Assembly (NCBI GenBank): GCA_000632805.1
Contig: CP007444.1
Span: forward strand, 3,956,772 to 4,020,771
Reading direction: 5' to 3'
DNA length: 64,000 nucleotides
Source of the DNA: Dyella jiangningensis
Lineage (GTDB): Bacteria; Pseudomonadota; Gammaproteobacteria; Xanthomonadales; Rhodanobacteraceae
Shown: in pieces, positions 39,317 through 49,117 of the stretch
Layout: each line of letters starts with the position of its first letter
Position numbering within the stretch: position 1 is the stretch's first letter
Notes under the pieces: model-generated
The model's database searches: none
Told to the model about the DNA's origin: nothing
Seen by the model: only the letters and a program-made list of their open reading frames with translations
Made by a program: the position numbers and the translations under genes

Positions 39317-40996
39317 CAGAAGCTCTTCGGTCATCGCTTCGCGCATCAGGTACTTCTGCACTTTGCCGGTGACCGTCATCGGGAAGGCGTCGACGAAGCG
39401 CACATAGTGAGGCACCTTGAAGTAGGCGAGGTGGTGCCGGCAATAGCTCTGGATCTCCGCCTCGCTGGAATCGCAGCCTTCGCGCAGGCGTATCCACGCG
39501 CACACCTGCTCGCCGAACTTCGCATCGGGCACGCCGAACACCTGCACGTCCTGCACCTTCGGATGCGTGTACAGAAACTCCTCGATCTCGCGCGGGTACA
39601 CGTTCTCGCCACCACGGATGATCATGTCCTTGAGTCGGCCGGCGATGGTGCAGTAACCGTCGTCGTCGATCACCGCCAGGTCGCCCGTGTGCATCCACCG
39701 TGCCTCGTCGATGGCTTCGCGCGTGCGCGCATCATCGTCCCAATAGCCAAGCATCACGGAGTATCCGCGCGTGCACAGCTCGCCCGTCGTGCCACGCGGG
39801 ACGATGCGCCCCTGCTCGTCCACCAGCTTGACCTCGAGATGCGGATGGATGCGACCGACGCTGTCCACGCGACGTTCCAGCGGATCATCCAGCGTGGTCT
39901 GGAAGCTCACCGGGCTGGTCTCGGTCATGCCATAGGCGATGGTTACCTCGCTCATGTGCATCTCGCCCACCACGCGCCGCATCACCTCGATGGGGCACGG
40001 CGAGCCAGCCATGATGCCGGTGCGCAACGAGCTGAGATCGAAGCGGCGGAACTCGGGGTGTTCGAGTTCCGCGATGAACATGGTCGGCACGCCGTGCAAG
40101 CCGGTGCAGCGCTCTTCCTGCACCGCCTCGAGCGTGGCGAGCACATCGAAGCCTTCACCGGGAATGACCATGCACGCGCCGTGCGTCACGCAGGCGAGGT
40201 TGCCCAGCACCATGCCGAAGCAGTGATAGAAAGGCACGGGAATGCACAGTCGATCCTGCTCGGTGAGGCGCATGGCTTCGCCGATGAAGTAGCCGTTGTT
40301 GATGATGTTGTGATGTGTGAGCGTCGCGCCTTTGGGCGAGCCCGTGGTGCCCGACGTGAACTGGATGTTCACCGGATCATCAAAGCCGAGTTCGCGCTCG
40401 ATGCGACGCAGGTGCTCGATCGCTTGCGCGTCGCCACGTGCGGCCAGTTCGTGCCACGCATGGGTTCCGGGCGCGGACGTCTCGTCGAGCAGGATGACGT
40501 CACGCAAGCCGGGAAGCCGTGACGACGCCAACCGCCCCGGTCGACTGTCCGCGAGCTCGGGCGCCAGATCGTTCAACATGTCGAGGTAATGCGAGCTCTT
40601 GAAGCGGCGCGGTAATACCAGCGCCTTGCAGCTCACCTTGTTGAGCGCGAATTCCAGCTCATGCACGCGGTACGCCGGGTTGATGTTCACCAGGATCAGC
40701 CCGGCCTTCGGCGCGGCGAACTGCAGGATCACCCACTCCGCCCGGTTCGGCGCCCAGATGCCGATGCGATCGCCACGCTGGAGGCCCAACGCCAGCAGGC
40801 CCGCCGCCACGCGCTCCACTTCGGCATGGAACTGGCGGTAGCTCAGACGCACCTGCTGCGAACGGACCACCAGGGCGGGGCGGTCCGGATGCGTGGCCGC
40901 GATGCGATCGAGCAACGAGCCCACGGTATCGCCCAGCAGCGACTGGCGGCTGACACCCTGGACGTAGCTCGGTGCGCGCATGATCGCGTCCTTCAT
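39311..40996 (-). CDS. Fatty-acyl-CoA synthetase (AMP-binding family)
   Basis: This 561-aa ANL-superfamily ligase has the P-loop motif [19 protein letters not shown], the adenine motif AYGMTETSP, the core motif [28 protein letters not shown] (hinge Asp) and the catalytic Lys in [12 protein letters not shown]. It activates medium or long-chain fatty acids to acyl-CoA, probably for beta-oxidation. The ATG at 40996 ([10 protein letters not shown]) and the ATG at 40981 are both possible starts. The stop codon and last bases lie within a REP copy, so the C-terminus (EELLL) may differ in relatives. Confidence 0.92.
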   Translation of the reverse strand: MKDAIMRAPSYVQGVSRQSLLGDTVGSLLDRIAATHPDRPALVVRSQQVRLSYRQFHAEVERVAAGLLALGLQRGDRIGIWAPNRAEWVILQFAAPKAGLILVNINPAYRVHELEFALNKVSCKALVLPRRFKSSHYLDMLNDLAPELADSRPGRLASSRLPGLRDVILLDETSAPGTHAWHELAARGDAQAIEHLRRIERELGFDDPVNIQFTSGTTGSPKGATLTHHNIINNGYFIGEAMRLTEQDRLCIPVPFYHCFGMVLGNLACVTHGACMVIPGEGFDVLATLEAVQEERCTGLHGVPTMFIAELEHPEFRRFDLSSLRTGIMAGSPCPIEVMRRVVGEMHMSEVTIAYGMTETSPVSFQTTLDDPLERRVDSVGRIHPHLEVKLVDEQGRIVPRGTTGELCTRGYSVMLGYWDDDARTREAIDEARWMHTGDLAVIDDDGYCTIAGRLKDMIIRGGENVYPREIEEFLYTHPKVQDVQVFGVPDAKFGEQVCAWIRLREGCDSSEAEIQSYCRHHLAYFKVPHYVRFVDAFPMTVTGKVQKYLMREAMTEELLL

Positions 40997-41052
40997 GTTC
41001 GGTGGCCGAGCATAGCATCGGCGCTTTGCGCGCCAGATGGGTGTTCGACCTT

Positions 41053-41249
41053 TGTAGGAGCGCGCGCTGTACGCGATCGACGCAACATCCAAACAGAGCC
41101 TGCTCACTGTGGGAGCGCACCCTGTGCGCGACGGGTATGGCCTCAGTCTCCCTCTTCGTTGTGTCGCGCACAGGGTGCGCTCCCACAGTGGTTGTCTACC
41201 AAGCCGCCCGTCAGCGCCTCGTCCATCGCGCGCAAGGTGCACTCCCACA
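41053..41249. repeat. REP cluster of four copies
   Basis: Copies lie at 41053-41077 (+, divergent), 41108-41132 (+), 41163-41187 (-) and 41226-41249 (-, divergent). The 41108/41163 copies form a normal head-to-head pair; the outer two look decayed. They fill the 307-nt divergent gap before the M20 gene, leaving about 54 nt for its promoter. Confidence 0.8.
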
Positions 41250-41303
41250 AACAGCGGCGCGCGATCGCGCTAGGATCGGAGGCACTTCCCGGGGAGACCG
41301 TCC

Positions 41304-42599
41304 ATGCGCCAGACCATGCTTGCCCTCGCCCTTGCCGTCGCCGCCACCGGCTCCGCCCACGCCGCCGACACCACGCAACTGGTGCAGAACGAGTTGCCAC
41401 AGGTCACCAGCTGGCGTCGCGACATCCACCAGCATCCCGAGCTGAGCAACCGCGAGACGCGCACCGCCGCGCTCGTCGCCGCACAGCTGAAGAAACTCGG
41501 ACTGGACGTGCACACCGGCATCGCGCATACCGGCGTCGTGGGCATCCTCAAGGGCGGCAAGCCCGGGCCGAAGCTGGCCATTCGCGCCGACATGGATGCG
41601 CTGCCGGTCACCGAGGAAGTGGACCTGCCGTTCGCCTCCAAGGCCAAGGGTGAATACCGCGGCAAGCCCACCGGCGTGATGCACGCCTGCGGCCACGACA
41701 CGCATACGGCCATGCTGCTGGGCCTCGCCACCGTGCTGAGCGGCATGAAGAAGGACCTGCCCGGCGAGGTGATGTTCGTGTTCCAGCCGGCGGAAGAAGG
41801 GGCGCCTCCGGGTGAGCAAGGCGGTGCATCGCTGATGCTGAAGGAGGGCGTGTTCCGCGACTTCAAGCCCGACGCGATGTTCGGCCTGCACGTGGTGAGC
41901 GCGCTCAACGTCGGCACGGTGGCCGTGCGGCCCGGCGCTACCATGGCAGGTTCGGACTGGTTCAAGCTGGTGGTGCATGGCAAGCAGACGCACGGCGCCA
42001 TGCCGTGGAACGGTGTCGATCCCATCGTCACCGCGGCGCAGATCGTCAATGCGGCGCAGACCATCGTGAGCCGCAAACTCGACATCAGCGAGCTGCCGGC
42101 GGTGCTCAGCTTCGGCATCATCGAAGGCGGCTCGCGCTACAACATCGTGCCGGACAAGGTGGAACTGCAGGGCACACTGCGCACCTTCGACACCGGCATG
42201 CGCCAGCAGGCGTTCGACAACCTCAAGTCCATCGCCGAGCACGTTGCCGAAGCCAACGGCGCCACCGTGGAGACGCAGATCCCGGTGGGCGACAGCAATC
42301 CGGTACTGGTAAACGATCCGACACTGGCTGCTCGGGTACGCGCCAGCATCGGCAAGGCCATCGGTGCGGATCACGTGATCGAAGCACGCCCCTGGATGGC
42401 CTCGGAGGATTTCGCCTATTTCGCGAAGGAAGTGCCGAGCGTGTACTTCTTCGTCGGCGCCACACCAGCCGGGCAGGATGCACTCAAGGCGCCGGCCAAC
42501 CACTCGCCGAAGTTCTTCGTGGACGAAGGCGCGCTGAAGATCGGCATGGAGTCGATGCTGCAGGCCACGCTGGATTATCTGAACACGCCAGCCGGCTGA
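41304..42599 (+). CDS. M20D amidohydrolase (hippurate/IAA-amino-acid hydrolase type), exported
   Basis: This 431-aa metallohydrolase has a signal peptide (MRQTMLALALAVAATGSAHA). The M20 metal ligands lie in HACGHDTHTAMLLG and QPAEEGAPPGEQGG, and the dimerisation lid domain contains GKQTHGAMPW. The C-terminal metal-ligand His is in PANHSPKFFVDEGAL. It cleaves N-acyl or N-aryl amino acids in the periplasm. It converges on the TonB-dependent receptor gene, stops only 8 nt apart. ATG at 41304 follows a GGGGAGA box. Confidence 0.92.
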   Translation: MRQTMLALALAVAATGSAHAADTTQLVQNELPQVTSWRRDIHQHPELSNRETRTAALVAAQLKKLGLDVHTGIAHTGVVGILKGGKPGPKLAIRADMDALPVTEEVDLPFASKAKGEYRGKPTGVMHACGHDTHTAMLLGLATVLSGMKKDLPGEVMFVFQPAEEGAPPGEQGGASLMLKEGVFRDFKPDAMFGLHVVSALNVGTVAVRPGATMAGSDWFKLVVHGKQTHGAMPWNGVDPIVTAAQIVNAAQTIVSRKLDISELPAVLSFGIIEGGSRYNIVPDKVELQGTLRTFDTGMRQQAFDNLKSIAEHVAEANGATVETQIPVGDSNPVLVNDPTLAARVRASIGKAIGADHVIEARPWMASEDFAYFAKEVPSVYFFVGATPAGQDALKAPANHSPKFFVDEGALKIGMESMLQATLDYLNTPAG

Positions 42600-42607
42600 G
42601 CTGTCGC

Positions 42608-44749
42608 TCAAAAGCTCAAGCGCGCACCGAGCAACCAGGTGCGCCCCGGCGCCGGTTCGTAGTAGCGGCCGTTGCCGTCGTTGACGATCACCGAACCGAC
42701 ATAGCGGCGATCGGTGAGGTTGTCGGCCCGCGCGCTCAGCTGCAGGCGCTCCTTCTCGCCGAGCACGAAGGTGTAGGCCACGTCGGCATCGAACACGGCA
42801 TAGCCCGCTGCCGTGGCGGTGCCGATGTCGTTCGCCGTGGTCATGCCCGCGCTGCTCAGCGTGAGTCCTTCGCGCCAACCGGTATCGCCGCCGTGCTGCA
42901 GGCGTAGCGAACCGTAGTCCTCAGGCACGCCCGGCATGCGTGAACCCGCAGCCACCGGCACCGTGGGCGTCGTGCATGGCGTGCCGACGCACGTGAGGAA
43001 GCTGCTGCGGAACTGCGCCTGCAGATGCGTGTAGCCGGCGATGAGGTGCCAGTCCGGCGCGATCTGCCCGTCGACGGAAAGCTCGATGCCCTGTCGACGC
43101 GTGTCGTGCACGTTACGGTAGGTGGTGCGCCCGTTGACGCTGGTGGCAATGGCCAGCTCGTCGCGCGTATCGGCGCGGAACAGCGCCGCATCGATTTCCA
43201 TGGTGGACGCGGGCTGCCACTTGAGGCCCACCTCGTCATTGTGGCTGCGCGCGGGCCGCAGGTCGAAGGCGAGTCCCGGCTGCCCATCGCTGCGATAGCC
43301 CAGCTCGTTGTAGCTGGGCGTCTCGAAGCCCTCGCCGTAGCTCGCGTACAACCGCAACGCATCGCCGGGGCGGTACTGCAGCGCGAGCACCGGCGTGGTG
43401 GCGGAATAGTCCACGCTGCCGCTGTCATCCGGATTGCGTGGCGTGATGTAGTAGTCGTGCTCATCGAAGCGGACCTCGTCGTGGCGCAGGCCCAGCATCA
43501 GCGCCCACGAAGACGTGAAATGCCAGTACCACTGCGCATACGCGTCCACGTCATCGACGTTGTCGTCCTCGTTTCGGCGCAGCCTGCCCTTGACGCCCAG
43601 CGTGGCGCCCACGAAGTTCTCGTAGCCCAGGCGATGCTGTCGCTGGTAGTCGCCGCCCGCGCCCAGCACGAACTCGTAATCGCCACCGGCAAGCTGCCCG
43701 CCATGCGACCAGCGCAGGTCGGCGCCGCCGTAGTGTGTATTCGGTTCGACCACGCCGCCGGGCTGCAGTGGATTGAGCTGCGTGGCGACGGGAATCGACT
43801 GGTACTGCGTGATATCGCGCTCGCCGTAGTACGCCATGGCACGCCACTGCCCCTCATCGCCCGAGGGCCGCTCGTAGATCACGCCGAGCTGGTCCTGCCG
43901 CGTGCTCTTGCGTGTATCGAACTGCAACGCCGCGGGCGACGCCTGCCGCGGGTCCGCCGTCACCTGCGCCCTGGTCAGGCCCATCGGATCTTCCGCGCGC
44001 GGCTGGTCGAGATGATTGGCCACCACGGTCAGCGTCTGCCCATGGCCAAGGTCGAAACCCAGCCGCGCGTGCGCGGACTGCCGGTTCACGCGGCTGTGCT
44101 GGCGATAACCGCCGGAAAGAAACTGCGACACGGCGACGTTGTAATCCATCGCGCCCCAGGTACCCCGTGTGTCGGCGCTGTAGCGAAAGCTGTCGTCGCT
44201 GCCTCCGTACACGCCAAGCGTGGTCAGCGGTGTCGCCGTGCCCGGAGCACTCCACATCTGCACAACGCCACCCGCGGCGTTGCCGTAGAGCACCGAAAAC
44301 GGTCCACGCAGCACCTCGACGCGATCGGCGGTATCGAGCATGAAATGCGACACCTGCCCCTGCCCGTCCGGCAAGGTCCCAGGCACGCCATCGAGATAGA
44401 GCCGGATGCTGCGCACGCCAAACGTGCTGCGCGAACCGAAGCCGCGTATGGATATTTGTTCGTCCTGCGCATAGTTCTGGCGATCGCGCGCGAGGATGCC
44501 GGGAACGCCCACCAAGGCTTCGGAGAGATTGACACCCGCCTCTCCCGATTCCGATGGCGCCACGCGTACCACGCTCAATGCCGCCGGCACATCGATCGGC
44601 GGCATCTCCATGCGACTGGCATTGACCTGCACGGTTGAAAGCGTCGCGGTGCTGGTTCCCGTCGCCGGCTCCTGCGCGAACACCGCGGCACAGGATGCCA
44701 ACAATGCCATGGACGCGCCGGCAACCTTGCGAAGACACCGCAAGGACAT
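42608..44749 (-). CDS. TonB-dependent outer-membrane receptor, YncD/PqqU-like
   Basis: This 713-aa receptor has a signal peptide (MALLASCAAVFAQ), a TonB-box-like STVQVNAS, and a plug domain (about 50-165) with QISIRGFGSRSTFGVRSIRL and YLDGVPGTLPDGQGQ. A 22-strand barrel ends in Phe (GARLSF). The plug motifs, especially DG-P-T-PDGQGQ and EVLRGPFSVLYGNAAGGV, recall E. coli YncD (PqqU), the receptor for pyrroloquinoline quinone. Assignment to PQQ uptake is inference from the plug; another small ligand is possible. It stands alone. Confidence 0.88.
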   Translation of the reverse strand: MSLRCLRKVAGASMALLASCAAVFAQEPATGTSTATLSTVQVNASRMEMPPIDVPAALSVVRVAPSESGEAGVNLSEALVGVPGILARDRQNYAQDEQISIRGFGSRSTFGVRSIRLYLDGVPGTLPDGQGQVSHFMLDTADRVEVLRGPFSVLYGNAAGGVVQMWSAPGTATPLTTLGVYGGSDDSFRYSADTRGTWGAMDYNVAVSQFLSGGYRQHSRVNRQSAHARLGFDLGHGQTLTVVANHLDQPRAEDPMGLTRAQVTADPRQASPAALQFDTRKSTRQDQLGVIYERPSGDEGQWRAMAYYGERDITQYQSIPVATQLNPLQPGGVVEPNTHYGGADLRWSHGGQLAGGDYEFVLGAGGDYQRQHRLGYENFVGATLGVKGRLRRNEDDNVDDVDAYAQWYWHFTSSWALMLGLRHDEVRFDEHDYYITPRNPDDSGSVDYSATTPVLALQYRPGDALRLYASYGEGFETPSYNELGYRSDGQPGLAFDLRPARSHNDEVGLKWQPASTMEIDAALFRADTRDELAIATSVNGRTTYRNVHDTRRQGIELSVDGQIAPDWHLIAGYTHLQAQFRSSFLTCVGTPCTTPTVPVAAGSRMPGVPEDYGSLRLQHGGDTGWREGLTLSSAGMTTANDIGTATAAGYAVFDADVAYTFVLGEKERLQLSARADNLTDRRYVGSVIVNDGNGRYYEPAPGRTWLLGARLSF

Positions 44750-45015
44750 TCGCTTTCTCCAATGTGTGTTGTTAGCGCTGCATGATCACGAGCCGGGTGC
44801 GCGTTGCGCAAGTGCGAGGGGATCATCCGTGGCGATCGCGATCGGGCTCGCATTGCAAATACATGCAGTGATCTTCAAGATGTGATGACGATGTCGTCTT
44901 CACCCGCTGTCGGCATGGTGGCGCCTGGCACCGCGAGCGTACCTTGCCCATGCATGGTGTCGCCGGAGGTCGCGGATGCACGACATCGCACTCATCCCTT
45001 CGAACGGAGATGCTC

Positions 45016-45822
45016 ATGATGGCTGGTCGCAGGATGATCCGCGCCATGGTTGCGTTTTGCATCATCGGCGTCGCCGGCACGGCGATGGCCCAGGACGAGC
45101 CCACCGGCATCCTTGCCGACCCATGCGCCAGCCAGAAGTCGCCCGAGCAGCTGCCGGACGGGCAATGGCCGTCGTACATCGCCACGCATGACTTCGGCAG
45201 GCTTTGCGAGTTTCGGGCCAAGAACGCCTCATTGCTTTCGTCGGGCAAGCACTCGCCACAGGTCGTCTTCATGGGCGACTCGATCACCGAAGGCTGGGAA
45301 AAGCTCGACCCGGCCTATTTCACCGAGGGCAAGGTGGATCGCGGCATCAGCGGTCAGACCACCTCGCAGATGCTGCTGCGCTTTCGGCAGGACGTGATCG
45401 ATCTTCATCCGCAGGTGGTGCATATCCTGGCCGGCACCAACGACGTCGCCGGCAATACGGGCCCGGTGACCTTGTCGCAAGTCGAAGGCAACCTTGCCTC
45501 CATGGCGGAACTTGCACATGCGCACGGCATCCGCGTGGTCCTGGGCTCGGTGCCGCCGGCGGCGAAATTTCCCTGGCGGCCCGGTCTCGTGATCGGGCCC
45601 ACCATCAAGACCTTGAACGCGTGGATCAAGGATTACGCCGCGCGCAACGGTTTCGTCTACGTCGACTATTTTTCGGCCATGGCGACGTCAGCGGGCGGCA
45701 TGCGCGATGGCTTGTCATCCGATGGCGTGCACCCCACGCGCAACGGTTATCAGGTCATGGAGCCGTTGACCGACGCGGCCATCAAGCAAGCGCTGAACGC
45801 TGCCGGCACCGCCACCCGCTGA
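45016..45822 (+). CDS. SGNH/GDSL-family esterase, exported
   Basis: This 268-aa protein has a signal peptide (MIRAMVAFCIIGVAGTAMAQ) and a GDSL-like hydrolase domain with the nucleophile in VVFMGDSITEGWEK (block I). The Gly follows in GISGQTTSQML (block II), the Asn in HILAGTNDVAGN (block III) and the Asp-His pair in SDGVHPTRNGY (block V). It resembles periplasmic acetyl-esterases or lipases acting on carbohydrate or lipid esters. Start choice is between ATGs at 45016 and 45019, with GGAGA just upstream. It converges on the phospholipase D gene. Confidence 0.9.
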   Translation: MMAGRRMIRAMVAFCIIGVAGTAMAQDEPTGILADPCASQKSPEQLPDGQWPSYIATHDFGRLCEFRAKNASLLSSGKHSPQVVFMGDSITEGWEKLDPAYFTEGKVDRGISGQTTSQMLLRFRQDVIDLHPQVVHILAGTNDVAGNTGPVTLSQVEGNLASMAELAHAHGIRVVLGSVPPAAKFPWRPGLVIGPTIKTLNAWIKDYAARNGFVYVDYFSAMATSAGGMRDGLSSDGVHPTRNGYQVMEPLTDAAIKQALNAAGTATR

Positions 45823-45835
45823 GCCGTGCCGCGTC

Positions 45836-47401
45836 TCAAAGCAGGCTGTCGAGGGGTAGCATGCGCAGCAACGTGACCTCGGTACGCCGCTTGGCCGTCG
45901 CATCGGGTTCGCTTTGATAGATGACCGACTTGCCATCCTTGGCCGTCAACCACATGAGCTGGTGCGAAGCTGGATCGACCATGACCTGGTAGGCATTCGA
46001 AGGCAGCGTCGCGGTTTGCAGGAAGCTGCTGATGGCCTGCGCCAGGCCTGGCGAGTCCACGATGACGCCCATCTCGGTGTTGAGCAGCTTGGATCGCTGA
46101 TCCATGTTCAACGAACCGATGAAAACGTGGCGATCGTCCACCACGATGGTCTTGGCGTGCAGGCTGATGCCCGACGACTTGCCCAGCGTGGTCGATGGTT
46201 GGCTCTGTCCCCACGAAGGCTTCAGCTCGTAGAGCTGCACGCCGCCCTCGGCGAGCGCCTTGCGGTAGTGCACGTAGCCGGCGTGCGCCGCGGTCTCGTC
46301 CGTCGAGGCCAGCGAGTTGGTCAGGATCTTGATCGACAGGCCCTGCTGCGCCAGCGCCACGAGATGCTTGGTGCCGGCATCGCCGGGCACGAAATAAGGC
46401 GTGGCGGCCAGGATCTGATGCTGGGCGCCATCCAGCATGGTCTTGAGCTTGGGGCCGATGCGAAGCGCCGGCACGTCACGCGAGGCCTCGATCTTTTCCG
46501 GCTGGTCGGCCACCAGCTCGGCATCACCCCAGAACCACGCACCACGCGCGTCCGCGGTGGGCCCATCCGGCAGATCGTTGATGATCGCCTGGGCGTAATC
46601 GGACTGCGCGAACGCGCGTACTTCCTTCTTCAGTACCTGGCGTGCGGTTGCAAGCAACTGGCCGGAACCATCGGTCTTCTTCAGCTGGTTGAGCGGATAG
46701 GCCGCATCGCAATTCCAGTAGGCGTCGAACGCCTCGGACGCCTGCGGCACCACCGGGCCGATAGCAACGACATCCAGATCGCGGAAGTGCGTATCGCTGC
46801 CCGCGTCGAAGTACGGATCGCCGATGTTGCGGCCACCGATCACCGCCACGTTGTTGTCGACGATGAACGACTTGTTGTGCATGCGCCGGTTGAGCCGGCG
46901 CCACTCCAGCATGAACTGCGTGGCGCGCGACAGCAGCGTGGGATCGCGCGTCTGGAACGGGTTGAACAAGCGGATCTCGATGTTCGGGTGCGAATCCAAG
47001 GCCTCGAAAAGATGGTCCTTGTCGTCGAAGTTGTTGTCGTCGATGAGCATGCGTACACGCACACCGCGGTCGGCCGCCGCCAGTAGGTGCTGCAGCATGA
47101 GATGGCCGGTCATGTCGTTGGCGAAGATGTAGTACTGCAGGTCGATCGAATGCGCCGCCTGGTCGGCCAGCGCCACGCGGCTGAGCAGCGCGTTGGTGCT
47201 CAAGGTCAACAAGCGGAACCCGGACTGGTTCTGGTGCTTGTCCACCTCGGCGTGTGCATAGCGGGCGGCCGGGGTGTCATTGGCCGGCGGCAGGTGATGC
47301 GTCTCTTCCTTCGCCGTGCTGGGTGGAAGCGTGGAGCACGCCTGAAGGACAAGACAAAGGATTGTGAAGGCGAATACGACGACTCGGCGATCTGTCCGCA
47401 T
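45836..47401 (-). CDS. Phospholipase D family lipoprotein, ClsC-like
   Basis: This 521-aa protein has a lipobox (LQACS, lipidated Cys about residue 22) and two complete HKD motifs. These are HNKSFIVDNNVAVIGGRN (first half) and HAKTIVVDDRHVFIGSLN (second half), each preceded by the usual LxRGVxVRxLxDD or LxKIL-type strand. Two HKD motifs and the length fit the ClsC/YmdC branch of cardiolipin synthases or secreted phospholipases D. No partner gene (YmdB type) is adjacent. The start at 47401 gives the lipoprotein signal. Confidence 0.9.
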   Translation of the reverse strand: MRTDRRVVVFAFTILCLVLQACSTLPPSTAKEETHHLPPANDTPAARYAHAEVDKHQNQSGFRLLTLSTNALLSRVALADQAAHSIDLQYYIFANDMTGHLMLQHLLAAADRGVRVRMLIDDNNFDDKDHLFEALDSHPNIEIRLFNPFQTRDPTLLSRATQFMLEWRRLNRRMHNKSFIVDNNVAVIGGRNIGDPYFDAGSDTHFRDLDVVAIGPVVPQASEAFDAYWNCDAAYPLNQLKKTDGSGQLLATARQVLKKEVRAFAQSDYAQAIINDLPDGPTADARGAWFWGDAELVADQPEKIEASRDVPALRIGPKLKTMLDGAQHQILAATPYFVPGDAGTKHLVALAQQGLSIKILTNSLASTDETAAHAGYVHYRKALAEGGVQLYELKPSWGQSQPSTTLGKSSGISLHAKTIVVDDRHVFIGSLNMDQRSKLLNTEMGVIVDSPGLAQAISSFLQTATLPSNAYQVMVDPASHQLMWLTAKDGKSVIYQSEPDATAKRRTEVTLLRMLPLDSLL

Positions 47402-47657
47402 GTCTACACCTCGATGCAGCCGGACGACGAAAACAAATGCGGTGACATCGTCCATTTAACATAGCCAGGCCCTCTCATGGCTGACTGTTTTCCGTGCCAC
47501 GCGAAAGCGCATCGCGCCTACACATGTTCCGTACAGCTTTCCGACCCCGACGGGTATTTCGTAAGGCGGCAGGCAAGGCGTGCATCACGTCTTCGTCATC
47601 GACATATGGGGCGATTGCCAGCAACCTTGCACCATCACTGCATCGTGGAGCGTCCCC

Positions 47658-48038
47658 GTGACTTCACCGCGACTCCTTGCCGCCACCCTGGGACTGACGC
47701 TTGGCATGGCGTGTCCGGCCATGGCGCATGCCGACCTGGATGCCACCGGCCAGCGCGAAGTGCAGGCGCTGCTGGATTTCGTGGGGCGCAGCCATTGCAC
47801 CTTCATTCGCAACGGCAAGGCCTACGGCGCCGAACAGGCGCGCAGCCATCTCGAATACAAGCTCGACTACCTGGTGCAACGTCACAAGGTGAACTCGGCA
47901 GAGGAGTTCATCGAACGCGCGGGCACCGAAAGCAGCTTCAGCGGCAAGCCCTATCAAGTGAACTGCGATGGCACCGAACAGCCGTCGGCGGATTGGCTCA
48001 TGCAGGAGCTGCACCGGTTGCGCACCGCGGCGCCCTGA
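47658..48038 (+). CDS. Small exported protein of the DUF5329/YfeK type
   Basis: This 126-aa protein has a signal peptide (TLGLTLGMACPAMAHA). The mature domain has RSHCTFIRNGKAYGAEQA, HLEYKLDYLV, SAEEFIERAGTESSFSGKPYQV and SADWLMQEL, which match my memory of DUF5329. Two Cys are probably disulfide-linked. The function is unknown. GTG at 47658 is chosen because GGAG lies 7 nt upstream and it gives a clean signal peptide; an ATG at 47580 is in frame but lacks both. It precedes the borosin-like genes by 148 nt and its relation to them is unknown. Confidence 0.72.
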   Translation: MTSPRLLAATLGLTLGMACPAMAHADLDATGQREVQALLDFVGRSHCTFIRNGKAYGAEQARSHLEYKLDYLVQRHKVNSAEEFIERAGTESSFSGKPYQVNCDGTEQPSADWLMQELHRLRTAAP

Positions 48039-48186
48039 GCCGCTCGCCTGCTGTCGGCGATCGCCGGCGGACACCTTCTTCCCCGACCACGCCCCAAGGT
48101 TCCACTCTGCGGAACGCCCCCGCGCCGGCACCCTGCCCGCGCCCGACCGTCACACACACGGGCGGAAAATTGCCTACCATCGGGCG

Positions 48187-49008
48187 ATGACTGCCCACTC
48201 CTCCTCCAAAGACGCCGCCCGCGGCAGCCTCGCCTGTGTCGGGCTGGGCATGACCCTGGGCTCCCATCTGACGCCGCTGGCGCGCAGCCATATCGAGCAG
48301 GCCGATGTGGTCTTCGCTGCGCTGGCGCATGGCGCTGCGGAAAGGTGGCTGCAGCGCATGCATCCGGACGTGCGCAGCCTCCAGCCCTATTACCAGGAAG
48401 GCAAATCGCGGCAGAAGACCTATCGCGAATGGGTCGAGCTGATGATGACCGAAGTGCGTGCCGGCAAGCGCGTGTGTGCCGTCTTCTACGGCCATCCGGG
48501 GATTTTCGCGTGGTCGCCGCGCACCGCCATCGAGCTGGCCCGGGCGGAGGGCTATGCCGCCCACATGGAGCCCGGCATTTCTGCGGAAGATTGCCTGTAC
48601 GCCGACCTCGGCATCGACCCCGGCCGCTTTGGCTGCCAGCATTTCGAGGCCAGCCAATTGCTGTTCTACGAGCGCAAGCTCGACCCGTGCAGCTATGTGG
48701 TGCTGTGGCAGGTGGCGCTGGTCGGCGACTGGTCGCTGACGCGCTTCGAAACCGGCCCCGCCTACCGCCAGGTGCTGGTCGACGTACTGGGCGCGGATTA
48801 TCCGCTCGACCACGAGATCATCATCTATCGTGCCGCAACGCTGCCGATCGAAAAGCCCCGGGTACGGCATATCCGACTGGGCGAGCTGCCCGATATCACG
48901 CTTACCGGCGAAGACACGGTCGTGCTGCCGCCGGCCGCGTCATTGAAGCCGAACCATGCCGTGCGCCAGCGGCTGCAGGCGCTGGACAAGGCGGGTGCTC
49001 TCGCATGA
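48187..49008 (+). CDS. Borosin-type peptide backbone N-methyltransferase (split borosin, SonM-like)
   Basis: This 273-aa enzyme has the tetrapyrrole-methylase (class III SAM methyltransferase) fold. It begins with GSLACVGLGMTLG (13-25) and contains YGHPGIFAWSPRTAI (101-115), MEPGISAEDCLYADLGIDPG (127-146) and YPLDHEIIIYRA (205-216). Residues Tyr68/Tyr69, Arg75, Tyr79 and Tyr101 occupy the places of the Tyr/Arg/Tyr/Tyr catalytic set of borosin methyltransferases (RxxxY followed by YGHPG). The overall pattern matches the Shewanella SonM type, in which enzyme and precursor are separate proteins. Cobalamin or sirohaem enzymes of this fold lack the helix carrying RxxxY. The precursor-like gene follows 109 nt later. 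Confidence 0.85.
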   Translation: MTAHSSSKDAARGSLACVGLGMTLGSHLTPLARSHIEQADVVFAALAHGAAERWLQRMHPDVRSLQPYYQEGKSRQKTYREWVELMMTEVRAGKRVCAVFYGHPGIFAWSPRTAIELARAEGYAAHMEPGISAEDCLYADLGIDPGRFGCQHFEASQLLFYERKLDPCSYVVLWQVALVGDWSLTRFETGPAYRQVLVDVLGADYPLDHEIIIYRAATLPIEKPRVRHIRLGELPDITLTGEDTVVLPPAASLKPNHAVRQRLQALDKAGALA

Positions 49009-49117
49009 CCGTCCTGACTGCCGGGCATATCCTCGAAGTGTCATCTTGCCGGGGCCTTGGCATGAGCGTTGCTTACATCGGAGATACCTGAAACATCACA
49101 GGGAACAGGGGAAAACC

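Noticed and set aside
48121..48186. Promoter for the borosin genes
   Set aside because: A TACCAT hexamer lies at 48175-48180 but only 6 nt before the ATG and without a matching -35, so I do not call it.
48187..49008. Cobalamin or sirohaem biosynthesis methyltransferase
   Set aside because: No tetrapyrrole pathway genes are adjacent, and the RxxxY plus YGHPG arrangement with a precursor-like gene next door fits borosin enzymes better.
49062..49091. Nine-codon frame between the methyltransferase and precursor genes
   Set aside because: It is too short to support and lacks a ribosome binding site; it may be chance.
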